A stretch of DNA of 64,000 nucleotides from Pseudomonas putida. Lineage in GTDB: Bacteria; Pseudomonadota; Gammaproteobacteria; Pseudomonadales; Pseudomonadaceae. Numbering within the stretch: the stretch's first letter is position 1; every line of letters begins with the position of its first letter. The translations under genes were made by a program, and so were the position numbers. Shown here piece by piece: positions 25,154 to 33,173 of the stretch. The DNA is taken from the NCBI RefSeq assembly GCF_028682635.1, contig NZ_JANHLK010000030.1:1-64000 (forward strand), written 5' to 3'. The notes below the pieces were generated by a model that searched no databases, was not told the DNA's origin, and saw only the letters and a program-made list of their open reading frames with translations.

Positions 25154-26269
25154 TCAAGGGCAGATGACGTAGTTACTGAAGCCGCCATGGCGGTTTTCGA
25201 TACCGGAAATGGCGCTGTTGACATCTTCCAGACTGAACGCTGTGTTTTCGAACAACGACAGATCAAGTACGCCGGATTCAACCATGTCGGCCATGGCTTG
25301 ACCTTGTCCGGTGGTGAACCAGGCCGATCCGCTGATCTGGATGTCGTTGTCCATTATCCAGTGAAGGTCGATAGGGACTTCGCCTGCAATGGCCCCGATA
25401 TTGACCAGGTGCCCACCACGGTGAAGGGATTTCAGGGCCTGAGTCAGGCTTTCGTGGGGAGCGCCCGGACCCAGGGCATCGATGACCACATCAACACCCT
25501 CGCCATGGGTGACTTCATAGGCCCATTCGTTGGTGGGAATTGTACCGAGGGTGTGAATTTCGATCCGGCCCGGGGCTGCAAGGTCTTTCACCTTCTGGAA
25601 CAGATCCTGGTTTCTGGCGGTGCCGAGGATTTTACGAGCGCCCATGGCCAGTGCCAGAACGACGGCGCCCAGACCGAGCGTACCGCTGATCCCGTTAATC
25701 AACACGGTACTGCCGGGACCGACATTGGCCTTGAGCAATGCCTTGTAGGCCGTACCTGTATAGCCCAGGCGTGCAGCGGTCTCGAAACCGAGGTTGTCCG
25801 GCAGTTTGACCAGGCTGTATTGCGGGGCAGGGATGTATTCGCAAAGACCACCGTAAGGATAGTCTTCAAACATGCGCGGACTTTTAGGTGTGAACCCGAA
25901 GTAACCGTTGAACGTATAGGCGGTGCACGCAATGGTGTTGCCTGCGCGGCATGCCCGACATGATCCGCAATGCCTGCCGGGGTTGACGTACACCCGGTCA
26001 CCAACCTTGAAGTCATAGACCTGGGCGCCGACCGCCTCGATGACGCCTGAAGGGTCCAGTCCGAAAATCGCCGGGAGTTTGGGCAAGGGATTCTGAGGGA
26101 ACCATTTCACCCAATTGGTGAGGATATTGTGCAGGTTAGGAACGATCCCGCACGCTTTGACCTTCACCAGCACCTCGGTTGGACGAATCTGCGGAACGGG
26201 CACTTGTTCGATGACCATCGATTTACCGCCTTCATACAGGCGTGCGGCGCGCATGGTTTTTGCAGTCAT
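25154..26269 (-). CDS. Zinc-dependent MDR alcohol dehydrogenase
   Basis: The 371-residue protein starts at ATG 26269, with GGAGAAC upstream. The catalytic Zn Cys is in VLVKVKACGIVPNLHN. Structural Cys residues occur in NPGRHCGSCRACRAGNTIAC, and the Rossmann motif is GISGTLGLGAVVLALAMGA near residue 180. The position after the catalytic Cys is unusual: where many MDR enzymes have GxCGSDxH, this one has GIVPNLHN. It would oxidise an alcohol, or reduce a ketone, formed in the pathway. It lies 69 bases after the DUF1185 gene on the same strand. Confidence 0.9.
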   Translation of the reverse strand: MTAKTMRAARLYEGGKSMVIEQVPVPQIRPTEVLVKVKACGIVPNLHNILTNWVKWFPQNPLPKLPAIFGLDPSGVIEAVGAQVYDFKVGDRVYVNPGRHCGSCRACRAGNTIACTAYTFNGYFGFTPKSPRMFEDYPYGGLCEYIPAPQYSLVKLPDNLGFETAARLGYTGTAYKALLKANVGPGSTVLINGISGTLGLGAVVLALAMGARKILGTARNQDLFQKVKDLAAPGRIEIHTLGTIPTNEWAYEVTHGEGVDVVIDALGPGAPHESLTQALKSLHRGGHLVNIGAIAGEVPIDLHWIMDNDIQISGSAWFTTGQGQAMADMVESGVLDLSLFENTAFSLEDVNSAISGIENRHGGFSNYVICP

Positions 26270-26338
26270 GATGTTCTCCGATACACATATTGTTTTTGTA
26301 GTGCTGATAACTTGGAGCATGCTTTAAATCGTCGGCAA

Positions 26339-26920
26339 TCAACGCAGGCCGTCTTCGCCTTTCACGTCGGCGGCAGCCAGGCCGCCCAACCGCGCATGAA
26401 TCCTGCCGCCAGTGGCCATGGCCAGACCAAACGCGATTTCGCCACGGCGGGGGCCGTCCCATACGGTCATTTCTGCAACGCCAAAGTGGCTGCGAACATA
26501 GGCCGCCTGGATATGCCCAAGCGGGATCATTACCCGGCATCCGGGGCCGCCGATGGTCTTCGCCGCGGGCACGATCGCCTTCGGGTTACCGAGCGCTTCA
26601 CGCATCGCCCAGCCGCCTGCTTCATGCCAGACCGCACCATGTTCCAGTTCGCCGTCTTCGCCGACGACTGCGCCCTTGCCATAAGCTTGTACATGGCTGG
26701 CGCCACCCAGCGCATGGATCAGTTGCTCGGACAGTTGTGCGCCTAAACTTCTCAATTCCTGCATGAACGGCAGCAGATCCTCAACATACTTTCCCGCATA
26801 GGGATTGGTGACGATGGCGGTGGCGACGGCAATCCTGAGCGGGACCGACGCGCGAGGCCCCCCTTCGTGGAACACCTCTTCAACGTCCAGTTTGATCTTA
26901 CGAACCATCACAAGCGACAT
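26339..26920 (-). CDS. DUF1185/AmS family protein
   Basis: The 193-residue protein begins at ATG 26920 with GGAGG upstream. It matches the 'amino acid synthesis' (DUF1185) family, seen in VPLRIAVATAIVTNPYAGKYVEDLLPFM, LGAQLSEQLIHALGG, YGKGAVVGEDGELEHGAVWHEAGGWAMREALG and IPLGHIQAAYVRSHF. Despite the family name its reaction is not established. The family is frequent in aromatic catabolic clusters. It is the first gene of the minus-strand unit and shares a control region with the divergent FAH-family gene, so it belongs to the same regulon. Confidence 0.85.
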   Translation of the reverse strand: MSLVMVRKIKLDVEEVFHEGGPRASVPLRIAVATAIVTNPYAGKYVEDLLPFMQELRSLGAQLSEQLIHALGGASHVQAYGKGAVVGEDGELEHGAVWHEAGGWAMREALGNPKAIVPAAKTIGGPGCRVMIPLGHIQAAYVRSHFGVAEMTVWDGPRRGEIAFGLAMATGGRIHARLGGLAAADVKGEDGLR

Positions 26921-27017
26921 GCCTAACCTCCAGAACCGAGAGCCTTATGCAGCTCGTTATTTTTTTGAACCGGCCTTTTGCATTATGCATTTAATGATGT
27001 ATGGTGCAAGAAATTAG

Positions 27018-27033
27018 TTTTTGTGCACAAAAA
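27018..27033. promoter_or_regulatory. Candidate GntR operator, site 1 (16-bp palindrome)
   Basis: TTTTTGTGCACAAAAA is a perfect palindrome 14 bases before the FAH-family start codon and between two divergent units. The same core recurs at 31315-31327. A weaker relative, TTTTGCATTATGCATTT, is near 26975. The length and symmetry suit a FadR-type GntR dimer. Confidence 0.65.
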
Positions 27034-27046
27034 ACAGGAGAAGAAC

Positions 27047-27898
27047 ATGAAGCTGATTTCGTATCGCAAAGAGGGGAAGGCTCACTTCGGCGCCGTTTCT
27101 GGCGACGGGGTGGTCGAATTGACCCGTCATTTTGCTGGGGTTCCGGACCTCGCGTCGTTCCTGGCCGAGCCGTCGCTGATGCAGCAGGCCCGTCAGATCG
27201 TAGAAGCCTCGCCACCCGATTACCCGTTTTCAAGTGTCGAGCTGGAGGCCGTCATACCCAATCCCGGCAAGGTTATCTGCGTCGGCATTAACTATGTGGC
27301 TCACGCCGAAGAGGCCGGAAGGAAGGTCGGAGAATTCCCGGTTATTTTCCAGCGCTTCGCCGAAACCCTGCTTCCCCACGGCGAGCCTCTTGTAAGGCCA
27401 CAGGTGTCGGAGCAATTCGACTTCGAAGCCGAGTTGGCCGTGGTGATCGGCAAAGGAGGTGCGCATATCGATCCGGCCGATGCGATGGATCACGTCGCGG
27501 GTTATACCTGCTTCAACGACGCCAGCGTGCGCGACTGGCAGTTCCATACGCACCAGTACGGCATGGGCAAGACGTTCAGGAAAACCGGGGCGTTGGGTCC
27601 ATGGCTCATTCCTGCTTCGGAAATTGCCGATTACCGTAAGCTGGTGGTGCGTGGAGTGCTCAATGGAGAGCAGTTGCAGGAAGGTAGTCTTTCAGAGCTG
27701 GCTTTCGACATTCCGCATTTGATTGCATACGTGTCCAAAGCACTGCCGTGGAACCCGGGCGATATTCTGGCAACCGGCACGCCCAGCGGGATTGGCTTCA
27801 AGAGGAATCCACCGATTTTCCTCAAGCCCGGTGACGTTTTCGAAGTAGTCATCACCGAGATCGGGACGCTATCGAACGGCGTTATTGACGAAGCCTAA
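27047..27898 (+). CDS. Fumarylacetoacetate hydrolase (FAH) family protein
   Basis: The 283-residue protein starts at ATG 27047 (AGGAG upstream). The FAH fold is clear: KVICVGINYVAHAEEAG, the metal-binding acidic residues in FDFEAELAVVIGKGG, GYTCFNDASVRDWQF, GKTFRKTGALGPWLIPASEI and LATGTPSGIGFKR. These Mg-dependent enzymes cleave C-C bonds in acylpyruvates, hydrate dienoates, or decarboxylate oxaloacetate-like acids, often as the last steps of ring-cleavage routes. It starts the plus-strand catabolic unit with the VOC protein and the FAD monooxygenase. By context it should hydrolyse or hydrate the ring-fission product. Confidence 0.92.
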   Translation: MKLISYRKEGKAHFGAVSGDGVVELTRHFAGVPDLASFLAEPSLMQQARQIVEASPPDYPFSSVELEAVIPNPGKVICVGINYVAHAEEAGRKVGEFPVIFQRFAETLLPHGEPLVRPQVSEQFDFEAELAVVIGKGGAHIDPADAMDHVAGYTCFNDASVRDWQFHTHQYGMGKTFRKTGALGPWLIPASEIADYRKLVVRGVLNGEQLQEGSLSELAFDIPHLIAYVSKALPWNPGDILATGTPSGIGFKRNPPIFLKPGDVFEVVITEIGTLSNGVIDEA

Positions 27899-27938
27899 AC
27901 GTTGTCCTCTACCCAATCATAAAAACTGGAGGTTCCAG

Positions 27939-28499
27939 ATGCCCGCATTGCCGACTATCAATTTCACTCACTCCGGCGTGTTTTGCGCAGACCTTGATCG
28001 TATGGTCGATTTCTACTGCCGTGTCCTGGGCTTCATCGTCAGCGACAAAGGTGTCGCCTCGACAGGGCATCGGTTGTTTTTCATGACGCAGAACCCGGAG
28101 TTGCATCACCAGGTCGTGCTGTTCGACGGCAAACCAGTCGACCTGCCGTTCAACCCTATCAACCAGCTGTCGTTTCTGCTGGACTCGCTGGATGACCTGA
28201 AAACCTATTACCAATTCGCCAAAAACAGCGGCATCGAAGGGATCGCCCAGGTTGATCACGGCAACGCCTGGTCCATGTATTTCAAAGACCCTGAAGGCAA
28301 CCCCATCGAAATGTACGTCGATGCGCCTTTCTATACGGCTCAACCGTGCAAGGAGCCCCTCGATCTGGAGCTGCCGAGCGAAGTTATCCTGGCTCAGACC
28401 GAAGCCATGTGCCGGCGCCGTCCTGGCTTCCAGACGCGAGAGGACTGGAAGAATTCCATCCGGGCGAAGATCGAGGAACAGCGGGTTCGAATCGGCTGA
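27939..28499 (+). CDS. VOC-family protein (extradiol dioxygenase-like)
   Basis: The 186-residue protein starts at ATG 27939, with GGAGG upstream. Two beta-alpha-beta modules are visible: FTHSGVFCADLDRMVDFYCRVLGFIVSDK and INQLSFLLDSLDDLKTYYQFAKNSGIEGI. It ends the fold with YFKDPEGNPIEMYVDAPF. Metal-ligand candidates are H11 and the Glu in NPIEMY. Where extradiol dioxygenases usually have His at the start of the second module (NHxAF), this protein has Gln (NQLSF). It may thus use a different metal site or be a hydrolase or isomerase of the same superfamily. The C-terminal 50 residues are an extra tail. Confidence 0.87.
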   Translation: MPALPTINFTHSGVFCADLDRMVDFYCRVLGFIVSDKGVASTGHRLFFMTQNPELHHQVVLFDGKPVDLPFNPINQLSFLLDSLDDLKTYYQFAKNSGIEGIAQVDHGNAWSMYFKDPEGNPIEMYVDAPFYTAQPCKEPLDLELPSEVILAQTEAMCRRRPGFQTREDWKNSIRAKIEEQRVRIG

Positions 28500-28602
28500 C
28501 CGCGCAATGATCTGTGGATGTTGAAGCCTGGTTGATGGCTGCGCATCGGCGTGTTCATCAGCCAGAAGTCGCACTGGATAAGAACAAAAAGCGGAGTAGA
28601 CG

Positions 28603-30249
28603 ATGGACTACGATGTCATCATTGTTGGAATGGGTCCGGTGGGTGCCGTGTGCGCAAACCTGGCCGGTATGTGGGGGCTGAACGCGCTCGTCGTGGACAA
28701 GTCCGAGACGGTATACGTCAACCCCAGGGCCATGGGTTTCGACCACGAAGTGATGCGTGTCTTCGGCAATATCGGCCTGGCCGATGAGATCTCCGGGCAC
28801 GTCATGCCTTATCGTCCCTCGGAGTACCGAACTACCGGTTCGCAGCTGATCAAGCGCATTGATGCTGCCAAGCCTCCTTTCCCCCTGGGTTGGGCACCGA
28901 ATTATGTTTTCTCGCAACCGCCCGTCGAGCGTGCGCTGCGCGGCAAAGTTGCCGATCTGAAATCTGTCACGGTCGAGCTTGGCTCAGACGTTTTATCGGT
29001 CAATTCCATGGACTCGCATGCAGAGGTGCGTATTCAGGCCAAAGACGGGACCGAGCGCACGGTGACGGCGAACTATGTGCTGGCGTGCGACGGCGGCACC
29101 AGCCCGATTCGTACACGCCTGGGACTGAAGATGGAGGATCTGGCCTTCGACGAGCCATGGCTGGTGGTCGATGTGATCCTGAATGAAGGGGCGGGCGAGC
29201 AGCTGCCGAAGACCAACGTGCAGTTTTGCGAGCTGGCCAGGCCTTGCACTTTTGTCGTCGGCCCCGGGCAGCATCGACGCTGGGAGTTCATGATCAATCC
29301 TGACGAACAGCCGGCGGAAATCTCGCAACCCGAAGTGATCAAGAAGTTGATCTCCCGTTGGCTGCCCGAGGGTGACTATCAGCTATGGCGCGCATCCGCC
29401 TATCGATTCCACGCGTTGATTCTGGAGCAGTGGCAGTCTGATCGGGTTTTCTTCCTGGGCGACGCGGCGCACATGACACCACCTTTCCTGGCACAAGGCA
29501 TGTGCCAGGGGATTCGCGATGCGCTGAACCTGGTCTGGAAGCTCGCACTGGTGAAATGCGGGCTGGCGGCACCGGCGTTCCTGAATACTTACCAGAGTGA
29601 ACGAATTCCCCATGTCCGTCAAACCACTCTGGCCGCCAAAGAGTTTGGCACAGTGATCTGCGAGCGCGATAGCAAGAAAGCGGCCATTCGGGATGCGCGG
29701 TTGATCCAGCAAATGGCGGACAACCCCGCAGGCACCATCCGGCAATCGCTGATTCCGGGGCTGTCTCAAGGGTTTGTCGCACAGGTCGCGCCTGCCGGTG
29801 AGCTGTTTCCGCAGCCGATGGTGATCAACCATGCAGGCAAGAAAGCGCTGCTGGATGAGTTTACCGGCCAGTCTTTCCGAGTGGTCATCGCCCCCGGGTT
29901 TGACGCCAGCGCGTTATTGCGATGCCTGCGCAGCAGTCAATCGCTTAAAGGTTTGCCCCTGCACGTGGTGCGGTTGGTGAATGATCGGCAGTCAGGTCCA
30001 CGCACCGCGGATGATTACGAGGAAGTCGATGGTGTGCTGGCGCAGTGGCTGGAGCAGCGCGGTTGCAATATCGTCATCGTACGGCCGGATCACTACGTGT
30101 ATGGCGGGGCGGTGACGGTCGCTTGGGCGATGGAGTTGCTTGAGGGAATGGAGTTGGCGCTTTGGTGCAGGAAGCCTGAGCAGGCTGCACAAGGTGACGG
30201 TGGTACCAGCGACCCAATGATCAAATTTGCGCAAGGGCTAAGCCAGTAA
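28603..30249 (+). CDS. MhpA-like FAD-dependent aromatic monooxygenase
   Basis: The 548-residue protein is a class A flavoprotein hydroxylase. It has FAD motif VGMGPVGAVCANLAGMWGLNALVVDK at residues 7-32, the DG motif YVLACDGGTSPIRTRLGLKM, the GD motif VFFLGDAAHMTPPFLAQGMCQGIRDALNLVWKL, and the thioredoxin-like C-terminal domain of the MhpA/PheA group. These enzymes hydroxylate phenols or 3-(3-hydroxyphenyl)propionate beside an existing OH, using NAD(P)H and O2. In this unit it would make the ring-cleavage substrate. A strong terminator follows, so it ends the FAH-VOC-monooxygenase transcript. Confidence 0.92.
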   Translation: MDYDVIIVGMGPVGAVCANLAGMWGLNALVVDKSETVYVNPRAMGFDHEVMRVFGNIGLADEISGHVMPYRPSEYRTTGSQLIKRIDAAKPPFPLGWAPNYVFSQPPVERALRGKVADLKSVTVELGSDVLSVNSMDSHAEVRIQAKDGTERTVTANYVLACDGGTSPIRTRLGLKMEDLAFDEPWLVVDVILNEGAGEQLPKTNVQFCELARPCTFVVGPGQHRRWEFMINPDEQPAEISQPEVIKKLISRWLPEGDYQLWRASAYRFHALILEQWQSDRVFFLGDAAHMTPPFLAQGMCQGIRDALNLVWKLALVKCGLAAPAFLNTYQSERIPHVRQTTLAAKEFGTVICERDSKKAAIRDARLIQQMADNPAGTIRQSLIPGLSQGFVAQVAPAGELFPQPMVINHAGKKALLDEFTGQSFRVVIAPGFDASALLRCLRSSQSLKGLPLHVVRLVNDRQSGPRTADDYEEVDGVLAQWLEQRGCNIVIVRPDHYVYGGAVTVAWAMELLEGMELALWCRKPEQAAQGDGGTSDPMIKFAQGLSQ

Positions 30250-30257
30250 GAAGCAAT

Positions 30258-30318
30258 AAGCCCCTCGCTTCGCACTGTCCACGAAAACAGTTGCGAGGCG
30301 AGGCGAGGGGCTTTTTTT
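30258..30318. terminator. Terminator after the FAD monooxygenase
   Basis: AAGCCCCTCGC (30258-30268) pairs with GCGAGGGGCTT, followed by a T run (to 30318). It lies between converging genes and can serve both strands. Confidence 0.9.
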
Positions 30319-30322
30319 GAAT

Positions 30323-31009
30323 CTATTGAAGCGTGGCTTGCTGACGCTCGATGGCTTCGATGGTTCGCTCCAAGGTGTCCTGAATGTGATTGCGCAGCAG
30401 CGTCACCGCTTTGTCAGTGTTGCGCGCCAGCGCTGCGTCCATCAATTCCTGGTGCTCATTGCCCTTGTGCCGTTGTCTGATTCGCTGTTTGGCCGAATAG
30501 CGTCTGTAGCGTTCTGCCCGATCAAACAGTGAGTCGATCATCCTGAGCATTAGCGGCGATGGGCACGCCGCGAACAGCGCGAAGTGAAAAGCCTTGTGCC
30601 GGGCGGACCACTCATCGTCGAGCGCCAGCACACCGCTCCCCAGTTTTTTCTCGATCAGATTCAAACGGTGAAACGCACCCAGTACATCCGCCTCCCACTC
30701 GTCGTCGCCATATTGGATGGCATCGCCGAGCGCCTCTCCTTCCAGCAAACAACGCATCCGCGTGATATCGCGAAAGTCCGTGGTGGAAATCGCGGCAACC
30801 CTGAACCCCTTGTTATCGCTGGCTTCGACGACACCGTCCTGAGTCAACCGGTTAAGCGCCTCACGAATTGGAGAACTGCTGAGACCGTAGATTTTGGAAA
30901 GCTCGGCGACCTTGAGTTTTTCGCCAGGGGCCAACTCGCAACAAACGATCGCTTTTTTCATCTTCGTAAGCGCGACATCGATCAGCGGACTGTTGGGGGA
31001 GGGAATCAT
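30323..31009 (-). CDS. GntR-family (FCD) transcriptional regulator
   Basis: The 228-residue protein has an N-terminal winged helix (LAPGEKLKVAELSKIYGLSSSPIREALNRLTQDGVVEASDNKGFRVAAIS, about residues 26-75). An all-helical FCD effector domain follows, with metal/ligand candidates in DITRMRCLLEGEALG, ARHKAFHFALFAACPSPLM and GNEHQELMDAALA. FCD regulators usually repress catabolic genes until an acid intermediate binds. Several copies of a GTGCAC/GCGC-centred motif lie before this gene and before both flanking operons. It is therefore the probable regulator of the whole 24-39 kb cluster and of itself. Confidence 0.93.
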   Translation of the reverse strand: MIPSPNSPLIDVALTKMKKAIVCCELAPGEKLKVAELSKIYGLSSSPIREALNRLTQDGVVEASDNKGFRVAAISTTDFRDITRMRCLLEGEALGDAIQYGDDEWEADVLGAFHRLNLIEKKLGSGVLALDDEWSARHKAFHFALFAACPSPLMLRMIDSLFDRAERYRRYSAKQRIRQRHKGNEHQELMDAALARNTDKAVTLLRNHIQDTLERTIEAIERQQATLQ

Positions 31010-31026
31010 GGTGAAGTCATCCTGAA

Positions 31027-31098
31027 ATTTGCACTAAACGGATTTTATGCGCAAAAAGTGATTTAGTGCAAAGGATGAATCTTCTCTTTGTGCATAAA
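31027..31098. promoter_or_regulatory. Candidate GntR operators, site 2 (autoregulation region)
   Basis: Three related motifs lie 18-90 bases before the GntR start: ATTTGCACTAAA (31028-31039) with its near reverse complement TTTAGTGCAAA (31064-31074), TTTTATGCGCAAAA (31044-31057), and TTTGTGCATAAA (31087-31098). Confidence 0.55.
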
Positions 31099-31314
31099 TT
31101 TTCCTGCGTCGCAAGGGGAAAATTCTTTAACAGCCTGGCGGCCGCTCTAGAACGGCCTTAAGTCGGCAAACCACCTTCCCGCCATCTATCTCGATTGTCA
31201 CCCCTCTGCTTGGTTTTTCAATGGCTCGATTGTGTCTGGCCGTCGTAAGGGCATGCCTCAGGGCCCGAACAGCTCTTTCAAATGTTCTTGACTTTGAATT
31301 TCTGCAGGTCTACG

Positions 31315-31365
31315 TTTTGTGCACAAAGTTATGTTGAATGCAATAAAACATAATTTGCGCATAAT
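31315..31365. promoter_or_regulatory. Candidate GntR operators, site 3 (before the DUF1302 gene)
   Basis: TTTTGTGCACAAA (31315-31327) repeats the core of site 1, and ATTTGCGCATAAT (31353-31365) resembles the TTTTATGCGCAAAA motif of site 2. They lie about 130-180 bases before the DUF1302 start. Confidence 0.6.
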
Positions 31366-31496
31366 CATCGAGCTTGTTGAGCTGGCCAGGTCGGACAGGG
31401 TAGTAGCCTCGAGCGATACGCAGTCCCCGTGGGTTCGCAGCCCGTTGCCGGGAATGGATGACCTTTTTACAAAAACAAAAAAACAGGAACATCTTG

Positions 31497-33149
31497 ATGA
31501 AAAAAGCCAACCAGCGGCTCTGCCCGTTGCCGGTCTCCAGCATCGCCTGTGCGGTCAGCGCAACGGTGTTGTTGGGCCTGTCAACGCCATCGCACGCCTT
31601 CCAGATCGACACCGGCAATCCCGATCTTTCGGCGACCTGGGACAACACGATCAAGTACAGCAACGCCTGGCGCGTGAACAAACTTGATCACAAGGTCGCG
31701 GTCGGCCCAGGCACGTCCAACAGCAACCCGAACCTGGATGACGGGGACCGCAATTTTGATCGCGGACTGATCTCCAATCGCCTGGATGTCTTGTCCGAAT
31801 TCGATATCAAATACAAAGACGTTGGCGCCCGCCTCAGTGCGGCCTCCTGGTACGACGATGTCTACAGCCACGACAACGACAACGACTCGCCCGGCACCGC
31901 CAACTCGGTGAGCGTCCCGTACGATGAGTTCACCAGCGACACTCGGCGCATCCACGAACAGCACACTGAAATTCTCGATGCCTTTGTCTACGGCTCCATG
32001 GAAATCGGCAGCACTTCGTTGTCCGGGCGGCTGGGGCAGTTCACGCAAATCTACGGAGAGAGTCTGTTCTTCGGTGCCAACGGCATCGCAAATGCGCAAT
32101 CCACCGTCGACCTGGTAAAACTTCAGTCGGTACCCGGCTCTCAGTTCAAAGAAATTCTGATGCCCACCAAACAGGTGTCGGGTAACTGGCAGTTGAGCGA
32201 TACGGTCAGTGTCGGGGCTTACTACCAATTCGAGTGGAACAAGACACGTCTTCCCTCCGCGGGCAGCTACTTCAGTGGGGCGGACTTTGTCGGCGAAGGC
32301 GGGGAACGGGTGTTCTTTCCTACCGGCCCGTTGCTCCACGGCAAGGACAAAGAGGCCAGGGATTCCGGTCAGTTCGGTGCCCAACTGAAGTTCGCTGTCG
32401 AGGACTGGGAGTTCGGTCTTTACGCCGCGAAATATCACGAAAAGACCCCGGTTTTTTACTTCCGCCCGGCCGCGCTGGTGCCGGGTGCTGATGATACGTT
32501 CGTCAATGTGTATCCCGAGGACGTCAAGGTGTTCGGCGCGAGTTTCAGCACGCTGGTTGGCGAAGCCAACATTGCCGGTGAAACCTCGATTCGGGTTGAT
32601 ACGCCGTTGGCGGGTGTCGGCGGAACGATCATTACCGGTCTGGATTCCGACAACGATTCCAATCCCGCGTACCCCATTGGCCGGTCGTGGCATGCGCAGG
32701 TGTCGATGGTCAATGTCTACGGTGGATCCGCGCTGTGGGACGGCGCTTCACTCATCGGTGAGCTGGCGTTCAACCGCCGGCTGAGCGTGACCAAGAACGC
32801 TGACCAACTTGATCCCAACACCACTCGCGACGCCTTTGCGCTGCGCTTCACGTTCGAACCTCAGTATTTCCAGGTCTTCCCTGGGATCGACGTTCAAGCA
32901 CCGATCACCATTGGCTACAACCCGTCCGGACGCTCTTCCGTGACGCCTCAGGCGTTTGGCCCGGAGCATGGCGGCGACCTGACGTTGGGTCTCAAGGCTG
33001 ATTACAAGAAACAGTGGTACGCCTCGCTGAGCTACACCAATTTCTTTGGTGAGGCCGGGCCAGTCATCAACTCCTCCAACTCGTTCACGTACCAGCAAAA
33101 CATGAAGGACCGGGATTTCGTCGCGTTCTCGATCCAGCGAACCTTTTAA
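31497..33149 (+). CDS. DUF1302 outer-membrane protein
   Basis: The 550-residue protein is taken from ATG 31497 (AGGAAC upstream). A signal peptide (KKANQRL...VLLGLSTPSHA) precedes AFQIDTGNPDLSATWDNTIKYSNAWRV, the conserved start of DUF1302. The rest alternates short polar loops and amphipathic strands, as in a beta barrel, and ends with an aromatic residue (SIQRTF), typical of outer-membrane barrels. DUF1302 proteins occur with DUF1329 and RND genes in Pseudomonas catabolic clusters for hydrophobic compounds and probably move the compound across the outer membrane. The exact role is not proven. Confidence 0.88.
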   Translation: MKKANQRLCPLPVSSIACAVSATVLLGLSTPSHAFQIDTGNPDLSATWDNTIKYSNAWRVNKLDHKVAVGPGTSNSNPNLDDGDRNFDRGLISNRLDVLSEFDIKYKDVGARLSAASWYDDVYSHDNDNDSPGTANSVSVPYDEFTSDTRRIHEQHTEILDAFVYGSMEIGSTSLSGRLGQFTQIYGESLFFGANGIANAQSTVDLVKLQSVPGSQFKEILMPTKQVSGNWQLSDTVSVGAYYQFEWNKTRLPSAGSYFSGADFVGEGGERVFFPTGPLLHGKDKEARDSGQFGAQLKFAVEDWEFGLYAAKYHEKTPVFYFRPAALVPGADDTFVNVYPEDVKVFGASFSTLVGEANIAGETSIRVDTPLAGVGGTIITGLDSDNDSNPAYPIGRSWHAQVSMVNVYGGSALWDGASLIGELAFNRRLSVTKNADQLDPNTTRDAFALRFTFEPQYFQVFPGIDVQAPITIGYNPSGRSSVTPQAFGPEHGGDLTLGLKADYKKQWYASLSYTNFFGEAGPVINSSNSFTYQQNMKDRDFVAFSIQRTF

Positions 33150-33173
33150 GTAGAAAACAGGCGGGCCTTGATA

